Positions 25,750-35,077 of a stretch of DNA of 64,000 nucleotides are shown here, piece by piece; position 1 is the first letter of the stretch; each line of letters starts with the position of its first letter. The notes under the pieces are model-generated. The model did not search any database and was not told the origin of the DNA. It saw nothing but the letters and a program-made list of their open reading frames with translations. The translations under genes were made by a program, and so were the position numbers. This stretch comes from Bacteroidales bacterium (GTDB lineage: Bacteria > Bacteroidota > Bacteroidia > Bacteroidales > WCHB1-69): the NCBI GenBank assembly GCA_024686335.1, contig JAILCI010000022.1, positions 1-64,000 on the forward strand. Direction: 5' to 3'.

Positions 25750-26786
25750 TAGCGAATCTCAGTTAACTCTCCACGCAGGGACATTTTCAACAATTTACGG
25801 ATGGTCTTGAGGGGATATCCTTCGCCGAAGAGGTACATCAACTTGGTGAGGGCAGCCTCAGTGGTCATGTCGCTGCCAGAAGTTACGCCGATGTCAGCGA
25901 GGTGCTTACCCGTGGCATAGCGTTGCATCTCCACGCCGCCACCGCCCTTGCATTGGGAAATGTTGACAATGATAATATCACGGTCGATGGCATCTTTGAG
26001 AATCTTGAGAAAGTCAGGCGAAGTGGGCGCATTACCCACGCCGAAGGTCTCCATAACTACAGCATGAAGTCCTTCCGTATTCAACATGGCCTCCATTGTG
26101 GCGAGGTTGATGCCTGGGAAGAGTTTGATGAGTCCCACGTTGTTGTCCATCTTGTGGTGTGCAATGAAAGTATCGGGGACACTCTTAGGAAGAAGGTACT
26201 GCTCATTATAGGATATATCTGTGCCCACGTTAGCCAGGTGCGGATAGTTGGGCGAATGGAAAGCATTGAAGCTGGCGGCGTCATCCTTGTAGATACGGTT
26301 GCCACGGAAGAGCGCTGTCTGGAAGAAGAGGCAGACCTCGTTAAGGACAGGACGTCCATTTCTCTGGTCGGCGGCGAAACCGATGGCGTTGAGAATGTTA
26401 CGACGACCGTCGGTGCGCAATACACCCAATGGCAACTGTGAACCAGTGATGATGACGGGCTTGTCGAGGTTCTCAAGCAAGAAACTGAGCGCTGAGGAGG
26501 TGTAAGCCATGGTGTCAGTGCCGTGCAGCACTACGAATCCGTCGTAGTTGGCGTACTCCGTCTCAATTACATCCACCAGTCGGAGCCAGAACTCAGGGTT
26601 GGTGTCTGACGAGTCGATGAGGGGCAGAAGGCTCTGGAAGGTGATGTCGCACTCCAGAAGCTCCAGCATGGGCAGTTGTTGATGTATATTTTTAAACTCG
26701 AAAGGTTTCAGCGCCTTGTCTTCCGGGTCCATCATCATGCCGATGGTACCACCCGTGTATATGACTAATATTCTGGGTCTTTCCAT
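25749..26786 (-). CDS. ansA: L-asparaginase, type I
   Basis: A 345-residue enzyme that hydrolyses asparagine to aspartate and ammonia. Both threonine active-site signatures are present: YTGGTIGM (residues 10-17) and VVLHGTDTMAYTSSAL. TGSQLPLG and a C-terminal ISQCKGGGV segment also fit the family. There is no signal peptide, so it is the cytoplasmic type. It heads a two-gene operon with cutC, which overlaps it by one base. Confidence 0.95.
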   Translation of the reverse strand: MERPRILVIYTGGTIGMMMDPEDKALKPFEFKNIHQQLPMLELLECDITFQSLLPLIDSSDTNPEFWLRLVDVIETEYANYDGFVVLHGTDTMAYTSSALSFLLENLDKPVIITGSQLPLGVLRTDGRRNILNAIGFAADQRNGRPVLNEVCLFFQTALFRGNRIYKDDAASFNAFHSPNYPHLANVGTDISYNEQYLLPKSVPDTFIAHHKMDNNVGLIKLFPGINLATMEAMLNTEGLHAVVMETFGVGNAPTSPDFLKILKDAIDRDIIIVNISQCKGGGGVEMQRYATGKHLADIGVTSGSDMTTEAALTKLMYLFGEGYPLKTIRKLLKMSLRGELTEIR

Positions 26787-26812
26787 ATTTTGTGCACTTG
26801 TATTTCGCAGCG

Positions 26813-26820
26813 CAAAAATA
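26813..26820 (-). promoter_or_regulatory. -7 box of the ansA-cutC operon
   Basis: The minus strand reads TATTTTTG, 26 bases before the ATG at 26786. Confidence 0.65.
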
Positions 26821-26908
26821 CACTTTTTTCAGATGTTGAAGCTAACAAAGTGTTTGTTGTAAGGAGTTTTGTGCTATATCTGGATATATTAGATCGATTA
26901 CGCTATAT

Positions 26909-27906
26909 CTATTTTATCAATTTTAGAATAATTTCGGGTGAAATAGTCATTCCGGTAATGGCGCAAAGGCCCGTTCCCATGTCTTTGAGGCTGGCACCAA
27001 GGAGATAAACTTTATCGTCAATGATGAGGAATCGGTCATGGTTATGGTGGGGTAGTTGTATGAACTGGATTTCGGGATATTGTTCATTGTGTTTCTTTAA
27101 GTCGGCAAGGAATTGCTTTGTATAACGAGTGTGAATGGTGGCTGAAATGCCGTCAGCACGCTTTGTGAGTATTGAGAGAACGCGGTCGTCAACAAAGTTG
27201 TCAATCAGGATGATTCTTTTTCTTGCGCTACGAACTAGCTCGGAAATGTGAGCCCATGCGTCCCACACGCAGCCAGTAGGGAAAATTTGCTCGCTGAACT
27301 CGTTTGGAGCTATTTTTTCAATTTTCTCAATAATGATTTTGATTTTCTCCTTGGTTTCTTCCTGCTGATTCTCTAGGTTGACAATCCTCTCAATCATCTG
27401 AATACTATGATTTGCAATTTGAGGAATCGCCGTAAATGCGCGCATGATTCTAATGTTAACACCAACAGCAGTCTCTGAACGTAAGACGCTGCTAAGCATT
27501 GCTATTCCATTGCGAGTGAAGGCATAAGGAAGATGTTTTGAGTGTTGCCCGCGACCACCCTTTAACATCACATTTTGTGATGTTAAAAGGGTATGTTCTT
27601 GATTGTCAGTTTTTTTGATGCAATATCGTGTGATTTTATATAGTTCCATTCCATTGTGTTCAGTTGGAACATGAAATCAATAGGGAATCGATTTATATTT
27701 CGTTTTACAGATTGGTTAAGCTTACGAGTTTCAACACCATAAAGCATTGCCAGATCTCGATCAAGTATTATTTGCTGCCCTCGAATGTTATGAATTAGCG
27801 TGTTAATATCCATATTTTCTATCTGGTCATAACTTGAAACCATTTCCGAGAATTGATTGTCATGTGAGATTGGTTTACCAGAATGATTTCCTTTTTTCTT
27901 TATCAT
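26909..27906 (-). pseudogene. ORF6N-domain protein, frameshifted
   Basis: Two overlapping frames carry consecutive parts of one protein. The 5' frame (27906 to 27583) has the ORF6N DNA-binding start (IRGQQIILDRDLAMLYGVET, then LNQSVKRNINRFPIDFMFQL). The second frame, entered near 27590-27620 by a -1 shift, continues with GGRGQHSKHLPYAFTRNGIAML and NIRIMRAF. A coiled-coil follows, then a PLD-like tail with HDRFLIIDDKVYLLGASLKD. This architecture is common in Bacteroidota and often phage- or defence-linked. The sequence at the junction (CCCTTTT) is not a standard slippery site, so decay or a sequencing error is more likely than programmed shifting. Confidence 0.8.
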
Positions 27907-27925
27907 GAGGCGCAAATTTTGTTTG

Positions 27926-27933
27926 CAAATATA
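27926..27933 (-). promoter_or_regulatory. -7 box of the ORF6N gene
   Basis: The minus strand reads TATATTTG, 19 bases before the ATG at 27906. Confidence 0.6.
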
Positions 27934-28129
27934 CAATGTATTTATTTAATATTATCAATAATTTCACATTTTATATATGCCTGAATATCAAAGCAATAAT
28001 ATGTTTATTGATTTTTTTTATTATTTAATTGTTAATTATTGCAAACCATTTAGCGGAAAGAATATTTTTGAAAAACTCCTCACACGTTTTGGTAACTCAT
28101 GGTTGTGTCTTGTTCATCTTAGTTTCTTT

Positions 28130-28355
28130 ATTAAGCTATGAATACCCTTCCCTATATTATAATTTCATAGTTTCATAATTTCATAGTTTCATAATTTCGT
28201 AGTTTCATAATTTCATAATTTCATAAATGAAAAAAGGGAAAACCGCAATTCTACGATTTTCCCCTTCATTTTTTTATTAAGCTATTAAGCTATTAAGCTA
28301 TGATGAAGCACATTGCTTCATATTTTCATAGTTTCATAATTTAATAACTTCATAC
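28130..28355. repeat. Octamer repeat field
   Basis: Eight consecutive octamers of the form TTTCATA(A/G), one with TTTCGTAG, fill 28163-28226 without a break. Three ATTAAGCT units follow at 28276-28299, with a single unit at 28130-28137. Four more degenerate octamers lie at 28324-28355, ending just before the korB stop. A hairpin separates the arrays. With the plain AT-rich stretch 27937-28129, where I see nothing, this accounts for the 450-base gap between korB and the ORF6N gene. Confidence 0.85.
28234..28272. terminator. Terminator hairpin after korAB
   Basis: AAGGGAAAA (28234-28242) pairs with TTTTCCCCTT (28257-28266), with A/T runs on both sides. It lies downstream of korB on the minus strand. 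Confidence 0.6.
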
Positions 28356-28357
28356 TC

Positions 28358-29389
28358 TTAAACCTCCCAAGTGTCGCCACTGTTGAGCAGGTCGTCGACG
28401 CATTTGTATTTGCCAACTTCCTTTTGTTCTTCCATCTGCTCTTCGTACAGCTGGGTGTAGGAGGTCTTCTTGACGTTACGGATGACGCCGAGAGCCACGG
28501 GCAGGTCGCCTTTCATACGGGCCAGCATCATGTGGATGCCGGTATCCTCAGTGGTCTCGTCGTGGATCATGATGTCGTCCATTGTGATGCCGTTCTCGCC
28601 GATGGTGACGGCTTCGAGGCAACGGCCGTTGAAACGCAGACCTTTGTTTTTCTCCTTGCCGAAGATCATGGGTTTGCCATGTTCGAGGATGATGGTACGG
28701 TCGTCGCGTACGGCACGGTCAGTGATGGCGGCGTGAGCCTTGTCGTTGAAGATCATACAGTTCTGCAGCACTTCTACCACGCTGGTGCCGTCATGTTGTG
28801 CGGCGCGGGTCATGATCTCAGTGGTCAGTTGCGGAACACAGTCCAAAGCGCGGGCATAGAATGTGCCCTGTGCACCCATTACCAACTCACCCGGGTTGAA
28901 GGGGTAGTCGATGGTGCCGTAAGGAGAGGTCTTGGTGATCTGTCCGAACTTGGTGGTAGGACTGTATTGGCCTTTGGTAAGACCGTAGATCTCATTATTG
29001 AAAATGGTGATGTTGAGGTCTTGGTTACGACGTACGGCATGGATAAGGTGGTTGCCACCGATAGCCATGGAGTCACCGTCGCCCATGCTTACCCAAACAG
29101 AGAGAGACGGGTTAGCCAGTTTCACGCCCGTAGCGATAGCGCAGGCACGGCCGTGGATGCTGTGGAATCCGTATGTATCCACATAGTAAGGAATACGAGA
29201 TGAACATCCGATACCGGACACCATACAGATATTCTCTTTCTTGTGGTTGGTCTTGGGGAATGTGTTCAACAATGCAGCGAGGATGGCGTGGTCACCACAA
29301 CCGGGACACCATTTTACCATCTGGTCGCTAGTGAAGTCAGCTTTTGTATATTCGCGATCCGCTCTGGGAACAAAATGTCTTTCTGCCAT
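28358..29389 (-). CDS. korB: 2-oxoacid:ferredoxin oxidoreductase, beta subunit
   Basis: A 343-residue thiamine-diphosphate subunit of a ferredoxin-linked 2-oxoacid (probably 2-oxoglutarate) oxidoreductase. It has the cluster-binding start WCPGCGDH and a second cysteine in SGIGCSSR. The thiamine-diphosphate/Mg site is GDGDSMAIGGNH to FNNEIYGLTKGQ. The enzyme makes acyl-CoA, CO2 and reduced ferredoxin, or runs reductively. It lies 32 bases after korA in a two-gene operon. Specificity for 2-oxoglutarate over pyruvate is inferred from the two-subunit layout. Confidence 0.93.
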   Translation of the reverse strand: MAERHFVPRADREYTKADFTSDQMVKWCPGCGDHAILAALLNTFPKTNHKKENICMVSGIGCSSRIPYYVDTYGFHSIHGRACAIATGVKLANPSLSVWVSMGDGDSMAIGGNHLIHAVRRNQDLNITIFNNEIYGLTKGQYSPTTKFGQITKTSPYGTIDYPFNPGELVMGAQGTFYARALDCVPQLTTEIMTRAAQHDGTSVVEVLQNCMIFNDKAHAAITDRAVRDDRTIILEHGKPMIFGKEKNKGLRFNGRCLEAVTIGENGITMDDIMIHDETTEDTGIHMMLARMKGDLPVALGVIRNVKKTSYTQLYEEQMEEQKEVGKYKCVDDLLNSGDTWEV

Positions 29390-29421
29390 AATATTGATAT
29401 TTTTAATGGTTTTACTTTAAA

Positions 29422-31272
29422 TTATTTGGCAAGCAGTCTTTCGAACTCGGCTTTCAATTCACCCACCTCGAAAGGCAGACCCATGACCTTGTTGTATTGA
29501 GTCATCGGGCATTCGGGGAATTGTGTGCGGAGGTATCCGGCGAACTGGCCGTTGTTGAGCTCGCAGACGACGATCTTCTTGTACTTTTTGAGGATGTCGC
29601 CAGTGTTCTTTGGCAGCGGACAAATATAGTTGAAGTGGGTATAGGCCACTTTCTTGCCTTCGTTGTTCATCTCTTCCACGGCGAGGGTGAGGGCGCCAGA
29701 GGTGCCACCCCATCCGATAACGAGGAGGTCGCCGTCAGGATTGCCGGTCACCTCTTGGTCGGGGATGTAGTTGGCTACGCGGTTGACCTTTTCTTGACGG
29801 TTGTGCACCATCAGGGCGTGGTTTTCAGGATCGGTGCTCAGAGGACCATCGGGGCATTTCTCGAGACCGCCGACACGGTGACGCAGACCTTCCATGCCAG
29901 GAAGTGCCCACCAGCGAGCGTATGTCTCTTCGTCACGACGGAACGGACGATAGTTAGGATCGTTAGGGGTAGCCAAACGAGGGGTGATGCTCGGCAGGTC
30001 AGCAACCTTGGGGATGCGGAAGAGCTGAGAACCATTGCCCAGATAACCGTCGGTGAGCAGGATGACAGGAGTCATGTGCTCGAGAGCAATCTTGGCAGCA
30101 TTGTAAGCCCAGTAGAAGCAGTTTGCACTTGAAGAAGCAGCTACAACTACGAGGGGAGCCTCACCGTTACGGCCATAGAGTGCCTGGTTGAGGTCGGATT
30201 GCTCCGTCTTGGTAGGAAGACCTGTGGAAGGACCACCACGCTGTACGTCTACAACGACGAGGGGCAGCTCAACCATCACGGCTAGACCGAGAGCCTCACT
30301 CTTAAGGGAGAGACCAGGACCAGAGGTGGAGGTACAAGCTAAAGCACCAGCGTAAGATGCACCGATAGCGGAACAAACGCCAGCGATCTCATCTTCAGCT
30401 TGGAATACACGTGCGCCTAAGGATTTATGTTTTGCCAACTCAACCATCACATCGGTAGCCGGGGTGATAGGGTAGGAACCCAGGAAGAGCTGACGGCCAG
30501 AACGCTCAGAAGCTGCTAAAAGACCCCAAGCGGTTGCAACGTTACCTGTAATGTTACGATAACGGCCTTTCGGCATTTGATCAGCGTGAGCAACCTCGAA
30601 AATATGGGAGTGCATTACTTCCAATTTGTCAGCGTACTCGTAACCTTCGGTGAGAACGGCCTTATTTAATTTGACTACATCCGGTTTCTTGGCGAATTTA
30701 CGCTCCAGATATGCGAATGTATGATCCAGTTTCTTGTGGGTTGCGTAGAAAATGATACCTAACGCAAACATATTACGACATCTGTCAGCCGTCTTTTTGT
30801 CAGCACCTTGCTCAGCGCCGATACGTTGTGTGAAAGAGGTGACGGGAGCCTTGATGATGGTGTAGGCACGCTCCATCTCATCAGTGAATGGATTGTCATT
30901 TTCCGTGTAACCAGCCTTTGTTAAAGCCTCATCAGTGAAAGTGTCGATGTCGACAATGATGGTGGCACCCTTCTTGGCCCACTTGAGGTTGGACTTGAGG
31001 GAGGCGGGGTTCATAGCTACGAGGATGTCGCACTTGTCGCCAGAACTGTAGATGTGGTTGCCCACGTGTACCTGGTAACCTGAAACACCAGCTACAGTGT
31101 TGTGCGGAGCACGAATCTCGGCAGGATAATCCGGAAATGTGGCAATGTCATTGCCGGTGAGAGCGGAAGCATCGGAGAATAATGTTCCCGACAACTGCAT
31201 ACCATCGCCGCTGTCTCCGGCAAAACGGACGACGATGTCGTCAATTTTCTTGATTTGGTCTTCTGTTGACAT
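29422..31272 (-). CDS. korA: 2-oxoacid:ferredoxin oxidoreductase, fused gamma-alpha subunit
   Basis: A 616-residue subunit in which the gamma domain (about residues 1-190, starting VVRFAGDSGDGMQLSG) is fused ahead of the alpha pyrimidine-binding domains (from about 230, GSYPITPATDVM and QAEDEIAG). A C-terminal transketolase-like domain (about 500-600) has VIGWGGTSGAL. This fusion is typical of Bacteroidota KorA. With korB it forms the 2-oxoglutarate:ferredoxin oxidoreductase that feeds succinyl-CoA and reduced ferredoxin in anaerobic metabolism. The promoter-to-start distance is about 92 bases; the long leader holds no clear structure. Confidence 0.94.
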   Translation of the reverse strand: MSTEDQIKKIDDIVVRFAGDSGDGMQLSGTLFSDASALTGNDIATFPDYPAEIRAPHNTVAGVSGYQVHVGNHIYSSGDKCDILVAMNPASLKSNLKWAKKGATIIVDIDTFTDEALTKAGYTENDNPFTDEMERAYTIIKAPVTSFTQRIGAEQGADKKTADRCRNMFALGIIFYATHKKLDHTFAYLERKFAKKPDVVKLNKAVLTEGYEYADKLEVMHSHIFEVAHADQMPKGRYRNITGNVATAWGLLAASERSGRQLFLGSYPITPATDVMVELAKHKSLGARVFQAEDEIAGVCSAIGASYAGALACTSTSGPGLSLKSEALGLAVMVELPLVVVDVQRGGPSTGLPTKTEQSDLNQALYGRNGEAPLVVVAASSSANCFYWAYNAAKIALEHMTPVILLTDGYLGNGSQLFRIPKVADLPSITPRLATPNDPNYRPFRRDEETYARWWALPGMEGLRHRVGGLEKCPDGPLSTDPENHALMVHNRQEKVNRVANYIPDQEVTGNPDGDLLVIGWGGTSGALTLAVEEMNNEGKKVAYTHFNYICPLPKNTGDILKKYKKIVVCELNNGQFAGYLRTQFPECPMTQYNKVMGLPFEVGELKAEFERLLAK

Positions 31273-31364
31273 ATTATATGTTTAGTTTAAGTTTGTTAAT
31301 TTCCTAAAAATCAAACTGATAGACTTGAAGATTGCATCTTTTAGCAACCTTTTTAAAATCGCTG

Positions 31365-31372
31365 CAAAAGTA
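31365..31372 (-). promoter_or_regulatory. -7 box of the korAB operon
   Basis: The minus strand reads TACTTTTG, giving a leader of roughly 85 bases before the korA ATG. Confidence 0.6.
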
Positions 31373-31429
31373 CCAAAAAAGAATCGAATAACAAAGCAGT
31401 TTTATTGATAGTTTATAGACTTAATTTTG

Positions 31430-31437
31430 TATTTTTG
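31430..31437 (+). promoter_or_regulatory. -7 box of the 31.4 kb gene (near-leaderless)
   Basis: TATTTTTG ends nine bases before the ATG at 31447, leaving room for only a few leader bases and no Shine-Dalgarno site. Confidence 0.6.
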
Positions 31438-31446
31438 CGGTCTAAA

Positions 31447-32268
31447 ATGCGGAAACCTTTTTTACCCAGTCAGCCCGTGGAAATCGTTCTGGATGTGAAC
31501 GATACCTTTGGATGTGCAACCGACTACTATCTTTATATGGTTAAGTCGGAGTTGCCTCCTATGGCTTTTGCACGCAAATTGGGACAATGGCTTCAGACTG
31601 ATTTCTCTTTTATTCAAAACTATACTTTCGACACTTCAGGTCCAGATGTTTCTGTGCCCGTTTTTTCAGCGTCAATACGTCCGCAGGATAATCTTATGGT
31701 GGCAATCGTTCCGAACAAGGTCCCGACTCAGTTGCAGAATGATGCCGATTCATTTACCCTCAGTATTCCGATGTTTGACGATGTTTATTATTTTCTCAAT
31801 AGTGAAGGTTTCTACCGCTATGAATGTCCTTATAACGGTTATGACTTTGTCCTCATGATCTCTGTGGATAAGGATTCTTCCATTGAGCAAGTTCTCCAGT
31901 TTCTTGATCTTCACAAGGAATTACGGACACAAGATATCACATCTTTCCTTACTCCTCAGGAAATGCCCGCTTCTGAAAAGGGAAAGAAGAAGGGTAAGTC
32001 AAAAAATAAAGCGGTTGAAAAACAACCACTTGACCTTTTCTTGAAAAGTTGTTGTATGGAGTTAACTCGTTCCCATGATGACGCCATTTATAGGAGATAT
32101 GGTCGTTTTTTAGGAGAGCAAAAACAGATCCCAGATGTCAACTATGCTCGCAAATTCAAAAATCTACTTCATATTCTGAATCAGGAGACTCCTAACACAC
32201 TCTCATCAGATACCCTCATGATTGAATCTGATGCGATGCAGAAACATATCATGAGGGAGGATATTTAG
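31447..32268 (+). CDS. Hypothetical protein with near-leaderless start
   Basis: A 273-residue cytoplasmic protein I do not recognise. The N-terminal half looks beta-rich and globular (VEIVLDVNDTFGCATDYYLY, then MVAIVPNKVP). A basic linker follows (EKGKKKGKSKNKAVEK, about residues 178-193), and then a helical C-terminal part. There is no signal peptide or membrane helix. I chose the ATG at 31447 because an upstream start at 31405 would lie before the promoter box. Single gene; it converges on the minus-strand gene ending at 32276, with only seven bases between. Confidence 0.7.
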   Translation: MRKPFLPSQPVEIVLDVNDTFGCATDYYLYMVKSELPPMAFARKLGQWLQTDFSFIQNYTFDTSGPDVSVPVFSASIRPQDNLMVAIVPNKVPTQLQNDADSFTLSIPMFDDVYYFLNSEGFYRYECPYNGYDFVLMISVDKDSSIEQVLQFLDLHKELRTQDITSFLTPQEMPASEKGKKKGKSKNKAVEKQPLDLFLKSCCMELTRSHDDAIYRRYGRFLGEQKQIPDVNYARKFKNLLHILNQETPNTLSSDTLMIESDAMQKHIMREDI

Positions 32269-32275
32269 ATTAGCA

Positions 32276-33706
32276 CTATCTTTCGAACAAGAAATACAAG
32301 TTGACACCTCTCAAGTTAGTACCATTAACTTGATTTGGTGTGGATTCAGTACTATAAATGGAGAATGCTCGCAACTGTTTGCCGAAATGCGTGTCATCTC
32401 CCTGAGAGGAGAGCAGGTCTTCTAATAAATGGCCTTTGTCTTCATTTATGATGGTGTATTCTTCAACATTCTTGGATGGCAGGCAACTCTTACAGAATTT
32501 ATAGTATTGATTGTTCTTGAATGCACTTTCGTTAATGTAGTTGCGTGACAGGTATTGTAAATCTTCTTTCTCAGCAGCGAGAATGTATTGATAATCACGG
32601 ACAATACAATATTTCCAAGTCGGTTGCTTGATGGTGACAAACATAGGTTGGAATACTTTTTCAAGATTGTTGAATATACTGTCTGCTGGGTAGATTCCAT
32701 CAGGATGGTTGATCTTCAATGAATCAAACTTTTCTACAGTGAGTTTGTTGAGAACAGGATGAATAGTGTCTTCAGTTAGGATGAGGAATGGGTAGTTTTC
32801 TCCTTCTGCATGGACCAGCATATAGGTGGCCGCGTAGTCGGTACCCTCACTCTTGGCGTAACGGATGACATGCTGCGGCATCACACTCTCTGGCAACTCA
32901 TATTTTGGAGTTGTAGGTTCTTTTAGCTCACATGGGATATACCCCGACAGGAATAACTCACTCTCGGTAGTCCGTAATTGGAATGCCGACCAAGTGGAAA
33001 GTGATTCCAATTTGCGCAATGAGTTCAGTCCTTCGGGATTGAAATATTTATTCAAATAGGTTAGATAAGCCTTGTTGTTAAAGATTATCCAGCTTTGTTT
33101 CTGATTTTTCTGAGAAACGGTATATAAAGTCTTGAACTCTTTGTCGGAAAGAAGATTTTTAGGGTGGCGATGTTGAACGATAGCCTTTTTGAGAACTTCA
33201 AGATCGTCAGAAATCGATAAGACGTGGTTGAAATAGACAAACTTCAGGCTCTTGTAGCTTGTCCCGAATGTATAGATCTTGTGTTTTTCAAAGATAATAT
33301 TGTTGTTGGGGTCCAGATTGAGCTTTTTCAGGAGTTTCCGGAACGAAGCTTTGTCTATCTGCACATTGTAGAGAAGATGAATAGACTCCTTGCCAGGATG
33401 TGCTGACAATGTGGCTGTGTAATTGCCTTTTGGAAGGTTGTGATAGACGTCCTCAAATGCGGGATAAGCATCCATAACCAGTATTTCGCTGAAGATGGGT
33501 TGCATTTTAGCACAATCTTTCTCGAAATCTTCATGCTCGTTGATTTCAATTAGAAATGCTGCGTCATTAGGCACGACATCAATCAATTCGGAAGCCCCTT
33601 GCCGTAAAAATGTGTAGAAGAAAAAGATACCGACACATAAGAGCAGTACGGCCAATAGACTCAACCAAATTAGCCAGGGACTGATTTCACGGGAATATAC
33701 TTTCAT
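32276..33706 (-). CDS. Membrane-anchored DUF3352-like protein
   Basis: A 476-residue protein with one N-terminal membrane helix (about residues 10-32, WLIWLSLLAVLLLCVGIFFF) and a large extracytoplasmic part. The part after the anchor, VVPNDAAFLIEINEHEDF, resembles DUF3352 proteins of Bacteroidota, whose function is unknown. There is no cleavable signal or lipobox. It follows the DUF5606 gene by 47 bases and is probably the last gene of the run starting at GH92 or hutU. Confidence 0.65.
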   Translation of the reverse strand: MKVYSREISPWLIWLSLLAVLLLCVGIFFFYTFLRQGASELIDVVPNDAAFLIEINEHEDFEKDCAKMQPIFSEILVMDAYPAFEDVYHNLPKGNYTATLSAHPGKESIHLLYNVQIDKASFRKLLKKLNLDPNNNIIFEKHKIYTFGTSYKSLKFVYFNHVLSISDDLEVLKKAIVQHRHPKNLLSDKEFKTLYTVSQKNQKQSWIIFNNKAYLTYLNKYFNPEGLNSLRKLESLSTWSAFQLRTTESELFLSGYIPCELKEPTTPKYELPESVMPQHVIRYAKSEGTDYAATYMLVHAEGENYPFLILTEDTIHPVLNKLTVEKFDSLKINHPDGIYPADSIFNNLEKVFQPMFVTIKQPTWKYCIVRDYQYILAAEKEDLQYLSRNYINESAFKNNQYYKFCKSCLPSKNVEEYTIINEDKGHLLEDLLSSQGDDTHFGKQLRAFSIYSTESTPNQVNGTNLRGVNLYFLFER

Positions 33707-33753
33707 AAGCTACAATTTTTACGGTTAATAATTATGTTGTTTGTTGAATTATC

Positions 33754-34179
33754 CTATTCGTTTGTTTTGGGAGTTTCCTCCTCGTTGTTTTTCTCCTCTT
33801 CTAAATCAACGAGTTGATGGTCTACTAAGATGTTGTACCAAAGAATCACTTTCTTGATATTGGATACATAAACTCTCTCGTGATCATATTCGGGAAGTAC
33901 TTCTTCAAAGAATGTTTTGAATGCTTTGTTGTCTTTGGGCATATCTACCTTCTTACCGTCATATTTACGGAAGATGGCTTGAAAAACGGATTGCAATGAG
34001 ACCTCTCCTTCCTCTGTAAAGATAGCGATGTTGTCAAGTGTGGCAATGCCATCATGAGAAAAAGCCGGGAAGCGATGCTGATCTTCCAGCGATTCCACAA
34101 CAAAATTGGTCTGGTTTCTTGAGATTAATTTGAATAATCCGCTTTTTCCTGTAATTGATAAAATGTTACTTAAATCCAT
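33754..34179 (-). CDS. DUF5606 domain protein
   Basis: A 141-residue cytoplasmic protein with the DUF5606 pattern: LSITGKSGLFKLISRNQTNFVVESLEDQHRF, then a segment on ATLDNIAIFTEEGEVSL and LQSVFQAIFRKY. The tail is acidic (EEEKNNEEETPKTNE). The family is restricted to Bacteroidota and its role is unknown. One base separates it from the lipoprotein gene upstream, so they are co-transcribed. Confidence 0.82.
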   Translation of the reverse strand: MDLSNILSITGKSGLFKLISRNQTNFVVESLEDQHRFPAFSHDGIATLDNIAIFTEEGEVSLQSVFQAIFRKYDGKKVDMPKDNKAFKTFFEEVLPEYDHERVYVSNIKKVILWYNILVDHQLVDLEEEKNNEEETPKTNE

Positions 34180-34180
34180 G

Positions 34181-35068
34181 TTATTGATAGTAATTAATGT
34201 TACGTTTTCTTATTGATACTAATTGATTGTTTGATACGCCATATTCTATAATCCAGTTTTTATGGCTGTCAAAACTGGTGTAGTATTTCACCTCTTTATT
34301 TCGGTGTAATTTATCTTCGTAAATGGTTTTAATCTTTCGACCATCCTGCTCGTACTTATTGTAGGTATATTCAATGAGTTGTTTGCCAGACTTATATACA
34401 CAGCGATTAACCTCGTCTCCGTAATTATCGTACTCGATGGTAGCGCTTTTGAAGACTTTGCCACTGGGCTCATACTCCTCAATTCTGTCTACCAGACCAT
34501 GTTCGTTATAGTGATATTTGGTGGTGGTGACAAACTGCTGATTATCTTGTGTACTAGAGATGATGTTGCCTACGCCGTCGGTTTTGTATGCGAAAGACAT
34601 GACCAAAGAATCTCCGTCATATATCTTTTCGCCAGAAATGAAATGGTTGCGGTCATAGGAATATTTACCTTTAGAACTGATGAAATCATTTTTTGTCTCG
34701 GACCATTCGGATATCTGGGCGCGGTCGTTGTAAATGTATTTACGGTACAATTGCGTATCATTGGCAGCTGTAATATTGTAGAAGTCAAGCATGTAGCCGT
34801 CATAGGAGTAGTGATGCACAAAAATGCGATCGGGTTGACGCTCCAGCGTCCATTGTAGCGCTTGAGCCGAATCTTTGATTGTTAGTGAATCTTCTTGCAG
34901 CCCGAAAATTGAGGTTTCTATCTCCTTGACATTTCCGAAGATATGGTTTCTTTGCAGATGGTTCTTGTCTACGTCAGGTATAATCTCAATGGGCGCCGGC
35001 TTGCGATGACAAGCAGCACCCATCAAGATCATTATTATAAATATATAAGATAAACCTTTCGAAGACAT
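34181..35068 (-). CDS. Lipoprotein with YD-like repeats
   Basis: A 295-residue predicted lipoprotein with lipobox MGAAC (C20). The mature part has repeated tyrosine/aspartate/glycine beta-hairpins (YDGYMLDFYN, YNDRAQISEW, YDRNHFISGEK, YNEHGLVDRIEEY, YDNYGDEVNR), like short YD/RHS repeats that form a beta-sheet stack. The function is unknown. It starts nine bases after the hutU stop and ends one base before the DUF5606 gene. Confidence 0.75.
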   Translation of the reverse strand: MSSKGLSYIFIIMILMGAACHRKPAPIEIIPDVDKNHLQRNHIFGNVKEIETSIFGLQEDSLTIKDSAQALQWTLERQPDRIFVHHYSYDGYMLDFYNITAANDTQLYRKYIYNDRAQISEWSETKNDFISSKGKYSYDRNHFISGEKIYDGDSLVMSFAYKTDGVGNIISSTQDNQQFVTTTKYHYNEHGLVDRIEEYEPSGKVFKSATIEYDNYGDEVNRCVYKSGKQLIEYTYNKYEQDGRKIKTIYEDKLHRNKEVKYYTSFDSHKNWIIEYGVSNNQLVSIRKRNINYYQ

Positions 35069-35077
35069 TGCCTCTAA

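Noticed and set aside
27583-27620. Programmed -1 frameshifting in the ORF6N gene
   Set aside because: The CCCTTTT run does not fit the X XXY YYZ pattern and no downstream stem was seen.
28424-29203. A 259-codon open frame on the plus strand
   Set aside because: It is antisense to korB; the Val/Gly/Asp-rich translation is the usual shadow of a biased coding strand.
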